The position numbers and the translations under genes were made by a program. From positions 1 through 62,790 of the forward strand of contig NZ_JAMBNO010000021.1 of the NCBI RefSeq assembly GCF_023715105.1: DNA of 62,790 bases, given 5' to 3'. Numbering within the stretch: the first letter of the stretch is position 1; each line of letters opens with the position of its first letter. The notes below the pieces were generated by a model, which worked only from the letters and a program-made list of their open reading frames with translations, made no database searches and was not told the DNA's origin. Below are positions 37,013 through 46,553 of this stretch, in pieces. The stretch is from Hydrogenophaga intermedia (lineage in GTDB: Bacteria > Pseudomonadota > Gammaproteobacteria > Burkholderiales > Burkholderiaceae_C).

Positions 37013-38776
37013 TCAACGGTAGAGATTGATCCAGGGTACCGAATTGCCGGTGCCGTCGTTCACGTGCCATGCCGCTGCGGCCGTGCCGTCGGGCGCGACC
37101 GCGAGCATGGCGTCGGCATCAAAGCCGATGTTGCTCGCGAGCGTCCACACGCTGCCCTGGGCGCCCCAGTTGCCGGCCGCGTCGCGCACGCGCGAGACCA
37201 GGCGGTAGCTGGGTTCGTAAGTGCCCCAGAGCACCATCACATTGCCCGCGGGGTCGCGGCGCAAGGTCTGGCCGTTGACGATGCTGCCCGTGTTTGCGCT
37301 GAGCATCAGCGGCGTGCCCACCGAACCACCCGCGCTCACGGTGTTGGTGTAGAGCAGGTTCCCGCCGAGGCTGGCTTGCTGCCAGATCACCACCGCGGTG
37401 CCATCGTCGCCAAGCGCAACCCGGCTGAACAGGCTTTCAGCGGCTGTCTGGTCGACCTCGACCGCGTTGGCCCAGCCACTGCCCGGGGCGTAGCGCGCCA
37501 ACAGCACGCTGCGCGTTGCGCCCGGGGTGGTGTAGGGATACAGGTGCAGGCTGGCGGCGGCCGAGCCATCCGCCGCGATGCTGATGTCCTCGAGCACGCT
37601 GTTGTTGCCGCCCACACCCGGTGTGAGCAGTACCGGACTCCCCCAGCCACCCGCCTGGGTGTACACGGCGGCCGCGGCGTACTGGCCACCGTTGGGGCCC
37701 GAGGGGATGCTTGCTGTCCAGCCCGCGGCCACGTCGCCGTTGGCGTTGACCGCCAGCCGCGGCGTCAGGGTCACACCGTTGATGCCACTGACCGCGGGGA
37801 AGTCGATGTCCACGTACTGGCTCCAGCTGCCATCAGGGGCCATGCGCGCAGCGAGCGCGCGGCGCGTGTTGAACACCGCGGGGAATCCGCCGAAGTCCTG
37901 CCCCCAGACGGCGGTGGCCACGCCGTTGTCGTCCATCACCAGCGCCATGCGCGAAAAGGTGGAGCCGATGTCGTCGTCCTCGAGCAGCGTGGGCGCGGCC
38001 CAGGCGCCTCCGGCCACCTGGTGCGAGCCGTACAGGCTGTCGCGCAGGTTGGCGCGGCCGATGAAGACAATGGCCGCCGTGCCGCTGGGCGCCAGGCCGA
38101 TGCTGAAGCCGTGGAAGGTCGGGTCGTCGGCGTTGGTCCAGCTGGCCACCAGGTCCGTCGTCCCCCAACCCGCGCCGGGGCTGTAGCGGCGCGTGAGCAA
38201 GGCGCTGTCGCCGGTGGTCAGGTCAACATCGACCCAGGCGGCGATGAAGGCGCCGCTGGCGTTGCCTGCCACCGCCGGCCCCGCGGTACCGTTGGACAGG
38301 CCATCCGCGGCGCGCAGCCGTTGCGCGGTTTGCCACGCGCGTGGTGCACCGGCGGCGTTCACGCTGAGCAGTGCCTCGGACGAGAGCACCTGGCCGCCGC
38401 CGTTGGACACGCGCACGCGCACACGCTCGCCGTGGCGCGCCAGCGGCACCGCGTTGAGGTTGAGGCTGGCGGAGGTGGCACCCGACACATCGGCCCACGT
38501 GGCGCCCGCATCGGTGCTGTTTTGCCACTGGTAGTTCAGGCCGCTGCCACTGGCCACGACGTTGAAAGCGGCATTGCTGTTTTCGGTGATGGTCTGGTTG
38601 GCGGGCTGGGTGGTGATGGCGGGCGCCGCGAGGGGCACGGTGGTGGTCACGCCAGGCGCCGGGGCCGGCGTGGCCGGGGCGTCACCGCCGCCGCCCCCGC
38701 AGGAAGCGAGGAGCAGACCGAGCAGGACGCCGCCGAGCGCGCGGTGCGTCCGTGTGAGAAGCGTGGTGGTCACCAT
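37013..38776 (-). CDS. lipoprotein with Ig-like domain and beta-propeller-like repeats
   Basis: 587 aa, secreted: lipobox LLLASC with Cys26 followed by a Gly run and Pro/Ala-rich linker. Residues 50-140 form an Ig-like domain (ITTQPANQTITENSNAAFNV, YQWQNSTDAGATW, RVRVSNGGGQVLSSEALLSV). The rest has about eight repeats with the pattern G-x-A-x-(A/V)-W and R-Y-x-P-G-x-G-W, as in exported beta-propeller proteins. Function unknown, possibly surface binding. Confidence 0.75.
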   Translation of the reverse strand: MVTTTLLTRTHRALGGVLLGLLLASCGGGGGDAPATPAPAPGVTTTVPLAAPAITTQPANQTITENSNAAFNVVASGSGLNYQWQNSTDAGATWADVSGATSASLNLNAVPLARHGERVRVRVSNGGGQVLSSEALLSVNAAGAPRAWQTAQRLRAADGLSNGTAGPAVAGNASGAFIAAWVDVDLTTGDSALLTRRYSPGAGWGTTDLVASWTNADDPTFHGFSIGLAPSGTAAIVFIGRANLRDSLYGSHQVAGGAWAAPTLLEDDDIGSTFSRMALVMDDNGVATAVWGQDFGGFPAVFNTRRALAARMAPDGSWSQYVDIDFPAVSGINGVTLTPRLAVNANGDVAAGWTASIPSGPNGGQYAAAAVYTQAGGWGSPVLLTPGVGGNNSVLEDISIAADGSAAASLHLYPYTTPGATRSVLLARYAPGSGWANAVEVDQTAAESLFSRVALGDDGTAVVIWQQASLGGNLLYTNTVSAGGSVGTPLMLSANTGSIVNGQTLRRDPAGNVMVLWGTYEPSYRLVSRVRDAAGNWGAQGSVWTLASNIGFDADAMLAVAPDGTAAAAWHVNDGTGNSVPWINLYR

Positions 38777-38914
38777 GGGAGATCTCCTCGGGCCAGAGGC
38801 CCGTCGTGCGTGGGCAGGGCTGCACGATACGGAGGGGGGCTGGGCGCTGAACAGTGCCGAAAGTCACGTCTTGATACACCGACGGGGGACCTGCGGTCCG
38901 TGCTCGGGCCTCAC

Positions 38915-40660
38915 TCAGGCCGCGATCAATTCGCCCAGCGCTCGCCGCAGCTGGGCCGGGTCGACCGGCTTGTAGAGCACGGGCACGCCGGCGTCGCGCA
39001 GGCGCAGCAGGCGATCGGGCGCGGTTTCGCCGGTGACCAGCAGCAGCGGCAGCCGGGGTGCATAGCGTTCGCGCAGACGCTGCGCCACGAGCAGGCCGTC
39101 GGCGCCTTCGGCGAGGCGAAAGTCGCAGATCAGGGCGTCAAAGCGCTGGCGCGTGAGCGCCTCGGCAGCGCGCGCCTCGCCGTCGACCGCGGTGAGCTGG
39201 ATGCCCCAGCCGTCGAGCAACGCACCCGTGGCCTGCGCGATATCGGTCTCGTCTTCGATGAGCAGCACGTGTTGCGGCAGCCGCTGCATCAGGGCGGGCT
39301 CGGGCTGCACCGGCTCGGGCGCTGCGGCCAGCCGCGGCGCTTCGGCGGCGGGCAGTTCAAGGCGGAACCGGGTGCCTTGTCCGGGACGCGAGCGCAGCTG
39401 CAGCGGGTGCTCGAGCAGTGCGGCCAGGCGGCGCACGATGGCCAACCCCATGCCAAGACCGCGCGTTCGGTCGCGGCCCGGGTTGTCGACCTGGTAGAAC
39501 TCGTCGAACACGCGCTCGGCATGTTCGGGTGCGATGCCAACGCCGGTGTCGACCACCTCGACCCAGGCTTTTGAACCGCGTGCGCGCGCCACCACCAACA
39601 CCCCACCGCGCGGCGTGTACTTGATGGCGTTTTCCACCAGGTTGGCCAGCAGGCGTTGAAGCAACTGCGGGTCGCTGTATACCCAGAGCCCGCTGGCACG
39701 AATGCGCAGCTGCAGCCCGGCTTCCTCGGCCCGGCTGGCGAACAAGGGCAGCAGCGCGGTCAGCACGTCGGCCAGGGCAAACGGCCGCCGCTCCGGTTCG
39801 ATCACGCCGGCATCCAGGCGTGACACGTCGAGCATGGTGTCCAGCGAATTGCCCAGCGCGCGCACGGCGCCCATCAGCCGCTGCGCATGCGCCAGGGCGG
39901 CGCGGCCCTGCAGCTCGCGCTCGAGCACGGCGCCGAACAAGGCGATGGCGTGCAAGGGCTGGCGCAGGTCGTGGCTGGCGGCGGCGAAGAAGCGGGTCTT
40001 GTCCTCGCTGGCGCGGCGCGTGATGGCCATCTGCTCGGCCAGCTGCTCGGCCAGGGCTTCCTTCTCGAACCGGGTGCGCAGTGCCTCGGTGAGCAGGCGG
40101 TGCAGGTTGCGCGCGAACAGCAGCGTGGCGGCGAGGTAGACCAGGCAACAGACCGCGAGGAACAGGTGCAGGGTGTCGCCACGCCAGGCCAGTGCACTGG
40201 TCAGGCCCAGCACCATGGGCAGCGTGAATGCCAGCACCGAGGCCCAGCGCGAGGCCGTGGCGGGCACGCCCGCACTGCACAGCCCCAGCATCACGAGCAT
40301 CAATAGGGCGGTGAGTGGCTGGTTGTCGAGCGGCAGGAAACACCAGGGCGCCAGACCCCAGGTGAGGCTGTAGAGCGAGTGTTCGCGCACGTGCAGCCGG
40401 GCCCAGTGCGCGCTGCGTTCATGCGCTTGCGGATCTCGGTGCCAGCGGCTGAGGAAGGGATAGCGGGCGGTCTGCAGGGTGTGCAGGCCCCACCACACCA
40501 GCACGCCCGTGTCACGCAGCTGCCACCAGAACAGCGCCACAACGCTCCAGGCGAGCACCACGTCGGCCAGTGTGGAGGCGGCGAGGTTTCGAAACAGCGC
40601 GGCGACCTGCGCGCGGTGCACGCGCTCCTCGATACCCAGTGGCGGCGGTGCGGCAATCAC
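38915..40660 (-). CDS. hybrid sensor histidine kinase with C-terminal receiver
   Basis: 581 aa. About six TM helices (30-185) form a membrane sensor, then a coiled-coil linker, HisKA with His230 (SHDLRQPLHAIALFG), HATPase_c (ANLVENAIKY, DTGVGIAPEH, GLGMGLAIV) and a receiver with Asp about 509 (ALICDFRLAEG). The HDLRQPLHA box is the type found in LuxR-partner kinases of Burkholderiales. Start is GTG 40660 overlapping the regulator's TGA (GTGA), so synthesis is coupled. Confidence 0.87.
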   Translation of the reverse strand: MIAAPPPLGIEERVHRAQVAALFRNLAASTLADVVLAWSVVALFWWQLRDTGVLVWWGLHTLQTARYPFLSRWHRDPQAHERSAHWARLHVREHSLYSLTWGLAPWCFLPLDNQPLTALLMLVMLGLCSAGVPATASRWASVLAFTLPMVLGLTSALAWRGDTLHLFLAVCCLVYLAATLLFARNLHRLLTEALRTRFEKEALAEQLAEQMAITRRASEDKTRFFAAASHDLRQPLHAIALFGAVLERELQGRAALAHAQRLMGAVRALGNSLDTMLDVSRLDAGVIEPERRPFALADVLTALLPLFASRAEEAGLQLRIRASGLWVYSDPQLLQRLLANLVENAIKYTPRGGVLVVARARGSKAWVEVVDTGVGIAPEHAERVFDEFYQVDNPGRDRTRGLGMGLAIVRRLAALLEHPLQLRSRPGQGTRFRLELPAAEAPRLAAAPEPVQPEPALMQRLPQHVLLIEDETDIAQATGALLDGWGIQLTAVDGEARAAEALTRQRFDALICDFRLAEGADGLLVAQRLRERYAPRLPLLLVTGETAPDRLLRLRDAGVPVLYKPVDPAQLRRALGELIAA

Positions 40661-41346
40661 CGCAGCTGGCTGATGAGCTGGGCGCGCGAGCGCACGCCGA
40701 ACAGCAGCAGCAGTGCCGAGACGTGGTTCTTCACGGTGCCTTCGCTGAGGTGGGCGCGCATGGCGATTTCGCGGTTGGAGGCGCCGGCCAGCACCCAGTC
40801 GAGCACCTGGGCCTGGCGTTCGGTGAGCGTGAGTCGCAAGCCGTTGCTGCCGCGCCAGGTGCACAGGCCGCTCGGCTCGGGTGGTGGTGGCGGGGCGTGC
40901 CGGCTGTCGGCTTCGCCGAACGTGCCGCGCGAGCGAATGAACCCGATGACGTGCTGCAGGTCACCCGACTTGGGCAGGTAGGCCAGCGCGCCGCGCGCCA
41001 CCGCGTGGCGCATGAGGCCCGGATCGTTCACGCCCGAGAGCACCGCCACCGGCGCCTGGGGCCAGGCGTGCAGGAAGGCGTCGAGCGCGCCCAGGCCATG
41101 GGCGTCGGGCAGCTGCAGATCGAGCAACACCAGGCCGATGTGTCGGCGTTGCTCGCGGTACTGCTCCAGCGCCTCGGCCACCGTGCGGGCCTCGAACACC
41201 GGTACCTGCCGGCCGGTGTCGGCGGCGTGCGATTGCACCAGCGTCAGCAGCCCCAGGCGCACCAGGTCGTGGTCGTCGACCAACAGCAGCCCGTTGGCGG
41301 TGCTGGTGGCGGCATCGGGCTCGGCAAGGGAGGCCATGGCGTGCAT
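40657..41346 (-). CDS. NarL/LuxR-family response regulator
   Basis: 229 aa from ATG 41346 (ATG 41337 also possible). Receiver with VDDHDLVR and phospho-acceptor Asp76 (LVLLDLQLP), then LuxR HTH (LTERQAQVLDWVLAGASNREIAMRAH, first part at about 183; EGTVKNHVS recognition helix). Partner of the downstream hybrid kinase. Divergent from the agmatinase gene, so it may regulate the polyamine genes, but no site was found. Confidence 0.87.
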   Translation of the reverse strand: MHAMASLAEPDAATSTANGLLLVDDHDLVRLGLLTLVQSHAADTGRQVPVFEARTVAEALEQYREQRRHIGLVLLDLQLPDAHGLGALDAFLHAWPQAPVAVLSGVNDPGLMRHAVARGALAYLPKSGDLQHVIGFIRSRGTFGEADSRHAPPPPPEPSGLCTWRGSNGLRLTLTERQAQVLDWVLAGASNREIAMRAHLSEGTVKNHVSALLLLFGVRSRAQLISQLR

Positions 41347-41512
41347 GGTAGGCAAGGGGCGCTTGCGCGGGAAGTGACCAAAGTCATTGCCGTCACCCAA
41401 CTGGGCAGGTGGACGCCGCCCGGCCTGCACAAGTGGCCCCCTGGGGGTGTGGTGGCTGGCGCTATCGTCCCGCACCCGCTGTCACCGGCATCCCTCACTT
41501 GCGCTGCTACCC

Positions 41513-42430
41513 ATGGCCCTCGGTCAGTTCGCCTACGCCAACAACACCAACCGCTTCCTGGCCTGCGCGCCGTTGAGCGACCAGCCTTTTGCCGTCTGTG
41601 GCGTGCCCTACGACGGCGTGGTGACCAACCGGCCCGGAGCGCGCTTCGGTCCGCAGGCCATTCGCGCGGCCAGCCTCATGCTGTGCGACGGCATCCACCC
41701 GGTGTTCGATGTTTCCCCGCTGGAGCACGTGGGCGACGCGCTGGACATGCGCCTGCCCAACGCTTCACCGCTGCCCGAGGTGCGCGAGCACATCCAGCGC
41801 CAGGCCGCGGCGCTGATGGCAAAGCACCACTGCGTCTTCCTCGGCGGTGACCACTCGGTGACGCTGTCGCTGCTGCGTGCAGCGCGCGAACGTCATGGCC
41901 AGCCGCTGGCCCTGCTGCATTTCGACGCCCATTGCGACACCTGGGTCGATCACTTCGGCGAGCCCTCGGGCCACGGCACCTGGACCTACGAGGCCATCCA
42001 GGAAGGCCTGGTCAGCCCGGCGCACACGGTGCAGGTGGGCATTCGCTCCAGCGGTGAGCGCGCAGCGCGTGAGTACGTGGCCGACCAGGGCGGCGAGATC
42101 TTCACGGCGCGCGCGCTGCGCGGGCTCGACGGTGCCGGCCTTGAGCCCACGCTGCAGGCGATTCGCACGCGCCTGGGTGACAAACCCGCCTACCTCACCC
42201 TCGATATCGACGTGCTCGATCCGGCCTTTGCGCCGGGCACCGGCACGCCCGAGCCCGGTGGTCTGAGCAGCTCTCAGGTGCTGACCTTCCTCGAAGGACT
42301 CGCCGACCTGAACTGGATCGGCATGGACTGCGTGGAGGTGGCGCCCGCTTACGACCACGCCGAGCTCACCAGCAACGCCGCCGCGTGCTTCGTCTGGACT
42401 TACCTGGCCGGGCAGGTGGCGAAGCGATGA
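41513..42430 (+). CDS. speB: agmatinase/arginase-family ureohydrolase
   Basis: 305 aa. Mn-binding motifs of the family are intact: FLGGDHSV, LLHFDAHCDTW, LDIDVLDPAFAPGTGTPEPGG. Likely makes putrescine and urea from agmatine (or acts on guanidinobutyrate), which would feed the puu genes that follow. Start ATG 41513. The stop overlaps the puuB ATG (ATGA), showing coupling. Confidence 0.82.
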   Translation: MALGQFAYANNTNRFLACAPLSDQPFAVCGVPYDGVVTNRPGARFGPQAIRAASLMLCDGIHPVFDVSPLEHVGDALDMRLPNASPLPEVREHIQRQAAALMAKHHCVFLGGDHSVTLSLLRAARERHGQPLALLHFDAHCDTWVDHFGEPSGHGTWTYEAIQEGLVSPAHTVQVGIRSSGERAAREYVADQGGEIFTARALRGLDGAGLEPTLQAIRTRLGDKPAYLTLDIDVLDPAFAPGTGTPEPGGLSSSQVLTFLEGLADLNWIGMDCVEVAPAYDHAELTSNAAACFVWTYLAGQVAKR

Positions 42431-43743
42431 GCGCCTGGCGGCCGTCGCTGCTGGGCTCGGACACCCAGCTCAACCAGCGCAGCTACTACGAGGCCAGCGT
42501 GCAGCGCGGGCCGGCGCGCCCGCCGCTGCAGGAGCACCTGCGGGCCGACGCGGTGGTGATCGGTGCCGGCTTCAGTGGCCTGTCGGCCGCGCTGGAGATG
42601 GCGCAGCGCGGCCTGTCGGTGGTGGTGCTGGAGGCCGATCGCATCGGCAGCGGCGCCAGCGGGCGCAATGGTGGTCAGGCCATCGTTGGCTATGCCAGCG
42701 GGCAGGGGCCGTTCGAGTCGCAACTCGGCCCGAACGAAGCCAGCCGCGCCTGGGCCATGTCGCTCGAGGCGATCGAGTTGATCGACCGGCGCATCGCCGA
42801 GCACGGGATCGACTGCGACCGCGCGTTCGGGTACGTGTACGTGGCCGACTCCGCGCGCAAGGCCACGGCGCTGCGTGCCGAGATGGACGATCTCGCCGAA
42901 CGCGGCATGGCGATCGACTGGGCCGAGGGCGATGACGTCGGGCGACTGATCGGCACGCGCCGCTACGTGGCCGCCGCGCGCGAGAACCGCAGCGGCCACC
43001 TGCACCCGTTGAAGTACGCGCTGGGCCTGGCGCGCGCGGCCGAGGCGGCGGGTGTGCGCATCTTCGAGCGCTCGGCCGTGACGGCGCTGCAGCGCGGCGA
43101 CACGCTGGTGGCGCGCACCGCGCAGGGCCAGGTGTCGGCGCGCTTCGGCGTGCTGGCGGGCAACTGTATGCTGGCCGAGCACGGCCCAGCGGTGGCGCCC
43201 GAGATCGCGCCGCGCATCATGCCGGTGGGCACCTACATCATCGGCACTGCGCCGGTGGACGCGGCGCTGGCCGATCGCCTGATTCCCGGCAACGCGGCGG
43301 TGTGCGACAACAACTTCGTGCTCGATTACTTCCGCTTCAGCGCCGAGCGCCGCATGCTGTTTGGCGGCCGCGTGAGCTACACCACCCGCACACCGCCCAA
43401 CCTGCAGGCCACCATGCGCGAACGCATGTGCGCCGTGTTCCCCGAGCTGCGCGGCGTGCCGGTGGACCACGTGTGGGGCGGCTTCGTCGACATCAGCATG
43501 AACCGCGCGCCCGACTTCGGCCGCCTGGGGCCGAACCTGTACTACCTGCAGGGCTTCAGTGGCCACGGCGTGGCGCTCACGGGGCTGGCGGGCCAGCTCG
43601 TCGCCGAGGCCGTGATCGGCCAGGCCGGCCGCTTCGACGTCTTCGCCCGCCTGCGCCACCGCCGCTTCCCGGGCGGCCCGCTGCTGCGCACGCCCAGCCT
43701 GGCGCTGGGCATGCTGTGGCACCGCTTGCGCGACGTGGTGTGA
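42427..43743 (+). CDS. puuB: gamma-glutamylputrescine oxidase-like FAD oxidoreductase
   Basis: 438 aa DAO-family flavoprotein. FAD-binding VVIGAGFSGLSAA (46-56), GSGASGRNGGQAI, and the C-terminal YYLQGFSGHGVALTGLAGQL are the PuuB/OrdL features. It oxidises gamma-glutamylputrescine to the aldehyde with H2O2 release. Directly downstream of speB. The DUF4143 gene and mocR separate it from puuD/puuA. Confidence 0.85.
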   Translation: MSAWRPSLLGSDTQLNQRSYYEASVQRGPARPPLQEHLRADAVVIGAGFSGLSAALEMAQRGLSVVVLEADRIGSGASGRNGGQAIVGYASGQGPFESQLGPNEASRAWAMSLEAIELIDRRIAEHGIDCDRAFGYVYVADSARKATALRAEMDDLAERGMAIDWAEGDDVGRLIGTRRYVAAARENRSGHLHPLKYALGLARAAEAAGVRIFERSAVTALQRGDTLVARTAQGQVSARFGVLAGNCMLAEHGPAVAPEIAPRIMPVGTYIIGTAPVDAALADRLIPGNAAVCDNNFVLDYFRFSAERRMLFGGRVSYTTRTPPNLQATMRERMCAVFPELRGVPVDHVWGGFVDISMNRAPDFGRLGPNLYYLQGFSGHGVALTGLAGQLVAEAVIGQAGRFDVFARLRHRRFPGGPLLRTPSLALGMLWHRLRDVV

Positions 43744-43753
43744 CCGGGTACTC

Positions 43754-43786
43754 TTACAAATCTGAAATTGAATTGCAGATTTGTAA
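43754..43786 (+). repeat. perfect 11-bp-arm palindrome abutting the DUF4143 gene
   Basis: Arms TTACAAATCTG (43,754-43,764) and CAGATTTGTAA (43,776-43,786) with an 11-nt AT-rich loop. The second arm ends at the base before ATG 43787, so there is no normal ribosome-binding site. It is an AT-rich island in GC-rich DNA and could be an operator, a translation-blocking hairpin or a relic of mobility. Confidence 0.75.
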
Positions 43787-44956
43787 ATGATCCCCAGGCA
43801 CGGGGCCGCCGCGCTGCAGCGTTTGGCTCAAGGCTTCCCCATCGTTGCGTTGACCGGGCCGCGCCAGTCGGGCAAGACCACGCTGGCGCGCGCGGTCTTT
43901 TCGGACAAGCCCTATGTGAGTCTGGAGAACCTGGAAGAGCGGCAGTTCGCATTGAACGACCCGAAGCGCTTTCTGGCCCGGTTTCCCGAGGGCGTCGTGC
44001 TCGACGAGGTGCAGCGCTGCCCCGAGCTGTTGTCCTGGCTGCAGGGAATCGTGGACGAGCATCGGCGCATGGGCGAGTTCGTGCTGACCGGGTCCGCCCG
44101 GTTCGAACTCATGGCCGGTATCACGCAGTCGCTGGCCGGTCGGGTGGGGCGGGTCGAGCTGCTGCCGTTGTCGCTGTCGGAGCTGGGCGCGGCACGGGCG
44201 CCGGCCCGGCTGGATGACTGGCTGCTGAAGGGCGGTTACCCGGCGCTGCACGATCGGCCGCTGGCGCCGGGCGACTGGTTCGCGAACTACGTGGCCACCT
44301 ACGTGGAGCGGGACGTGCGCCAGCTTGTCGAAGTGCGTGACTTGGGTCAGTTCCAGCGCTTCATCCGTCTGTGCGCGGCGCGTTCGGGCCAATTGCTGAA
44401 CATGGCGGCACTGGGGGCGGAGGCCGGCATCACCGGCAACACGGTGCGCGAATGGATTTCGGTGCTGGAGACCAGCTACCTGGTGACGCGGCTGTTGCCA
44501 CACCACCGCAACTTCGGCAAACGCCTGGTGAAGTCGCCCAAGCTGTACTTCCTGGACACCGGGCTGATGGCCTGGCTGCTTTGCATTCGCGATGCGCAGG
44601 TGCTGGAAACCCATCCCGCGCGCGGCGCGCTGTTCGAGACCTGGGTGGTGACCGAGTTGCTCAAGCGCCGCTACAACGACGGTCAGGCGAGCGATCTGTT
44701 CTTCTGGCGCGACCACATCGGCCATGAAGTGGACGTGCTGATCGACGCGCCCGAGGGTTTGCGGCCGGTGGAGATCAAGTCGGGCAGTACGGTGGCGGGC
44801 GACTGGTTCGACGGCTTGCACCGCTGGGCGACTCTCGCCGAGCAACAGCATGAGCGCATGGCCGCGCCGCAGTTGGTGTTCGGCGGCGCCGGCCGCTACG
44901 AACGCGCGGGCGTGGCCGTGAGCGGCTGGCGCGAGTTCGGCGGCCTCGCCAGCTGA
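43787..44956 (+). CDS. AAA family ATPase with DUF4143 domain
   Basis: 389 aa. N-terminal AAA_14 with Walker A GPRQSGKTT (about 24-32), Walker B VVLDEVQRC and sensor LTGSARFEL. C-terminal DUF4143 with VSVLETSYL-like segment, LYFLDTGLMAWLL, FETWVVTELLKRRYN and a nuclease-like FFWRDHIGHEVDVLI...PVEIKSG (D-ExK). Family role is unclear; defence or toxin-like roles have been proposed. Inserted between puuB and mocR with an odd upstream palindrome, it looks like a transferred gene. Confidence 0.82.
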   Translation: MIPRHGAAALQRLAQGFPIVALTGPRQSGKTTLARAVFSDKPYVSLENLEERQFALNDPKRFLARFPEGVVLDEVQRCPELLSWLQGIVDEHRRMGEFVLTGSARFELMAGITQSLAGRVGRVELLPLSLSELGAARAPARLDDWLLKGGYPALHDRPLAPGDWFANYVATYVERDVRQLVEVRDLGQFQRFIRLCAARSGQLLNMAALGAEAGITGNTVREWISVLETSYLVTRLLPHHRNFGKRLVKSPKLYFLDTGLMAWLLCIRDAQVLETHPARGALFETWVVTELLKRRYNDGQASDLFFWRDHIGHEVDVLIDAPEGLRPVEIKSGSTVAGDWFDGLHRWATLAEQQHERMAAPQLVFGGAGRYERAGVAVSGWREFGGLAS

Positions 44957-46480
44957 TCAACCCACTGCCTTCTTCACCGCCGCCGCCACCACCGGCCCGC
45001 AGCGCTGGATGTCGGCGAGCGCCGCATAGCCGTAACCGACAACCAGGCCGCGCATGTCCTGGCGGCTCAGGCAGTAGGCCGAAAGCGGGCGAACGATCAG
45101 GCCCTGCTGCGCCAGTCGGTGCGCGATGGCCCGGTCGTCGATCTGCGCGGGCAGGCGCAGGCACAGGTGCAGGCCCTGCTCGGCGCCGCTGATGCGCGGC
45201 GCGTCAGGGCCCTCGCCCAGCACAGGCCGCAGCGCTTCGAGCAGGCACTGACGCCGTTCGGCATAGGTCTGACGCGCGCGGCGCAGTGAACTTGCGAAGT
45301 GGCCCATCTCGATGAATTCGGCGAGCGCCGCCTGGGTGGGCATGTGGCCGGGGCGGTGCAGGTCGTAGTGGGCCTGGCGGAACGGCTCGACCAGGCCTTT
45401 GGGCACCACCAGGTAGCCCAGCTTGAGGCCGGGGTAGAGCACCTTGGAGAAGGTGCCCATGTAGAGCACGCGGCCATCGAGATCGAGCCCTTCGAGGCTT
45501 GAGAGGGGCGGGCCGCTGAAGCGGTACTCGCTGTCGTAGTCGTCCTCCAGCACCCACGCGCCGTGTGCCCGCGCGGTGGCCAGCAGCTGGTGGCGCCGCG
45601 TCAGCGACATGACCGCGCCGGTGGGGTACTGGTGCGATGGCGTGACGTAGATCAGTTTTGGCGGCTGCGCGTCGTCGGCCTCGGTGGGGCGGATGCCCTC
45701 GTCGTCGGTGGGCACCGGGTGCACGTGCTGGCCATTGGCGATGAAGGCTTTCATCGCGCCCCAGTAGGCCGGGTCTTCCACCCACACGGTGTCGCCGTGG
45801 TCGGCCAGCAAGCGCGCGCACAACTCCAGCGACTGCTGCGTGCCGGTGGTGACGATGACCTGGTCCGCCTCGAGTTGCACGCTGCGGAACACGCGCAGGT
45901 AGTCGGCAATGGCGCGTCGCAGCGGGGCATAGCCGCCGCTGGTGTTGTAGTCGAGCATGTCCGGGTAGGTCATGCGCCAGTGCTTGTTCTGCAGCCGCTG
46001 CCACAACGCGAGCGGGAAGGCGCTGAAGTCGGCGATGCCCGGGGTGAAGGGCTGCACCTCGAGCCCGGTGGCGCTGAAGCGGTGTGCCAGCGCCTCGCCG
46101 CGTTGCGACAGCAGCGCTGCCTGGTGGTGTGGCGCCTGCGCCAGTGCGCCGCGTGGGGTGCGCAGGCCGCTGGCGCGCGGCACGTGGTCGTTCACGTAGG
46201 TGCCACTGCCCACGCGGCTGGCGAGGTAGCCTTCCACGCTGAGCTGGTTGATGGCAGCCACCACGGTGTTGCGCGAGAGGTTGAGGTCCTGCGCGAGGTC
46301 GCGGCTGGAGGGCAGGCGTTCACCAGCACCGAGCTTGCCGTCGAGCATGGCGCGGCGCAGCGCCTCATAGAGCTGGCGGTGCAAGGGCAGGGCGTCTTGC
46401 GCGCCCAGGCGGTTCATCTCGGCCAGCAGAAATTCGGACAACATGGGGCGGTGGCGTTCGTGCGCCTCAAGTGGCACCAT
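44957..46480 (-). CDS. MocR/PdxR-type GntR regulator with aminotransferase domain
   Basis: 507 aa. N-terminal GntR wHTH (LPLHRQLYEALRRAMLDGKL, RLPSSRDLAQDLNLSRNTVV) fused to a fold-type I aminotransferase-like domain with PLP lysine in YMGTFSKVLYPGLKLGY and Asp/Tyr contact VLEDDYDSEYRF. MocR regulators sense PLP or an amine adduct. Divergent from puuD, so it likely controls the puu operon (GabR-like logic). ATG 46480 or ATG 46444; neither has a clear ribosome-binding site. Confidence 0.85.
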   Translation of the reverse strand: MVPLEAHERHRPMLSEFLLAEMNRLGAQDALPLHRQLYEALRRAMLDGKLGAGERLPSSRDLAQDLNLSRNTVVAAINQLSVEGYLASRVGSGTYVNDHVPRASGLRTPRGALAQAPHHQAALLSQRGEALAHRFSATGLEVQPFTPGIADFSAFPLALWQRLQNKHWRMTYPDMLDYNTSGGYAPLRRAIADYLRVFRSVQLEADQVIVTTGTQQSLELCARLLADHGDTVWVEDPAYWGAMKAFIANGQHVHPVPTDDEGIRPTEADDAQPPKLIYVTPSHQYPTGAVMSLTRRHQLLATARAHGAWVLEDDYDSEYRFSGPPLSSLEGLDLDGRVLYMGTFSKVLYPGLKLGYLVVPKGLVEPFRQAHYDLHRPGHMPTQAALAEFIEMGHFASSLRRARQTYAERRQCLLEALRPVLGEGPDAPRISGAEQGLHLCLRLPAQIDDRAIAHRLAQQGLIVRPLSAYCLSRQDMRGLVVGYGYAALADIQRCGPVVAAAVKKAVG

Positions 46481-46501
46481 GCCATGGGCACAACTGGCCC
46501 C

Positions 46502-46530
46502 CATTGTCATCCAATTCCCCTTCCACAATG
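46502..46530. promoter_or_regulatory. candidate operator between mocR and puuD
   Basis: Inverted arms CATTGT (46,502-46,507) and ACAATG (46,525-46,530) in the 73-bp divergent gap, the only place for both promoters. A MocR-type protein is the natural candidate to bind here. Base-level support is modest. Confidence 0.4.
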
Positions 46531-46553
46531 AATGCTGATTGCGTGGAGAACCC

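Noticed and set aside
36950..39574. 874-aa plus-strand frame
   Set aside because: Antisense to the Ig-like lipoprotein and the histidine kinase, with shadow-type composition and no motif.
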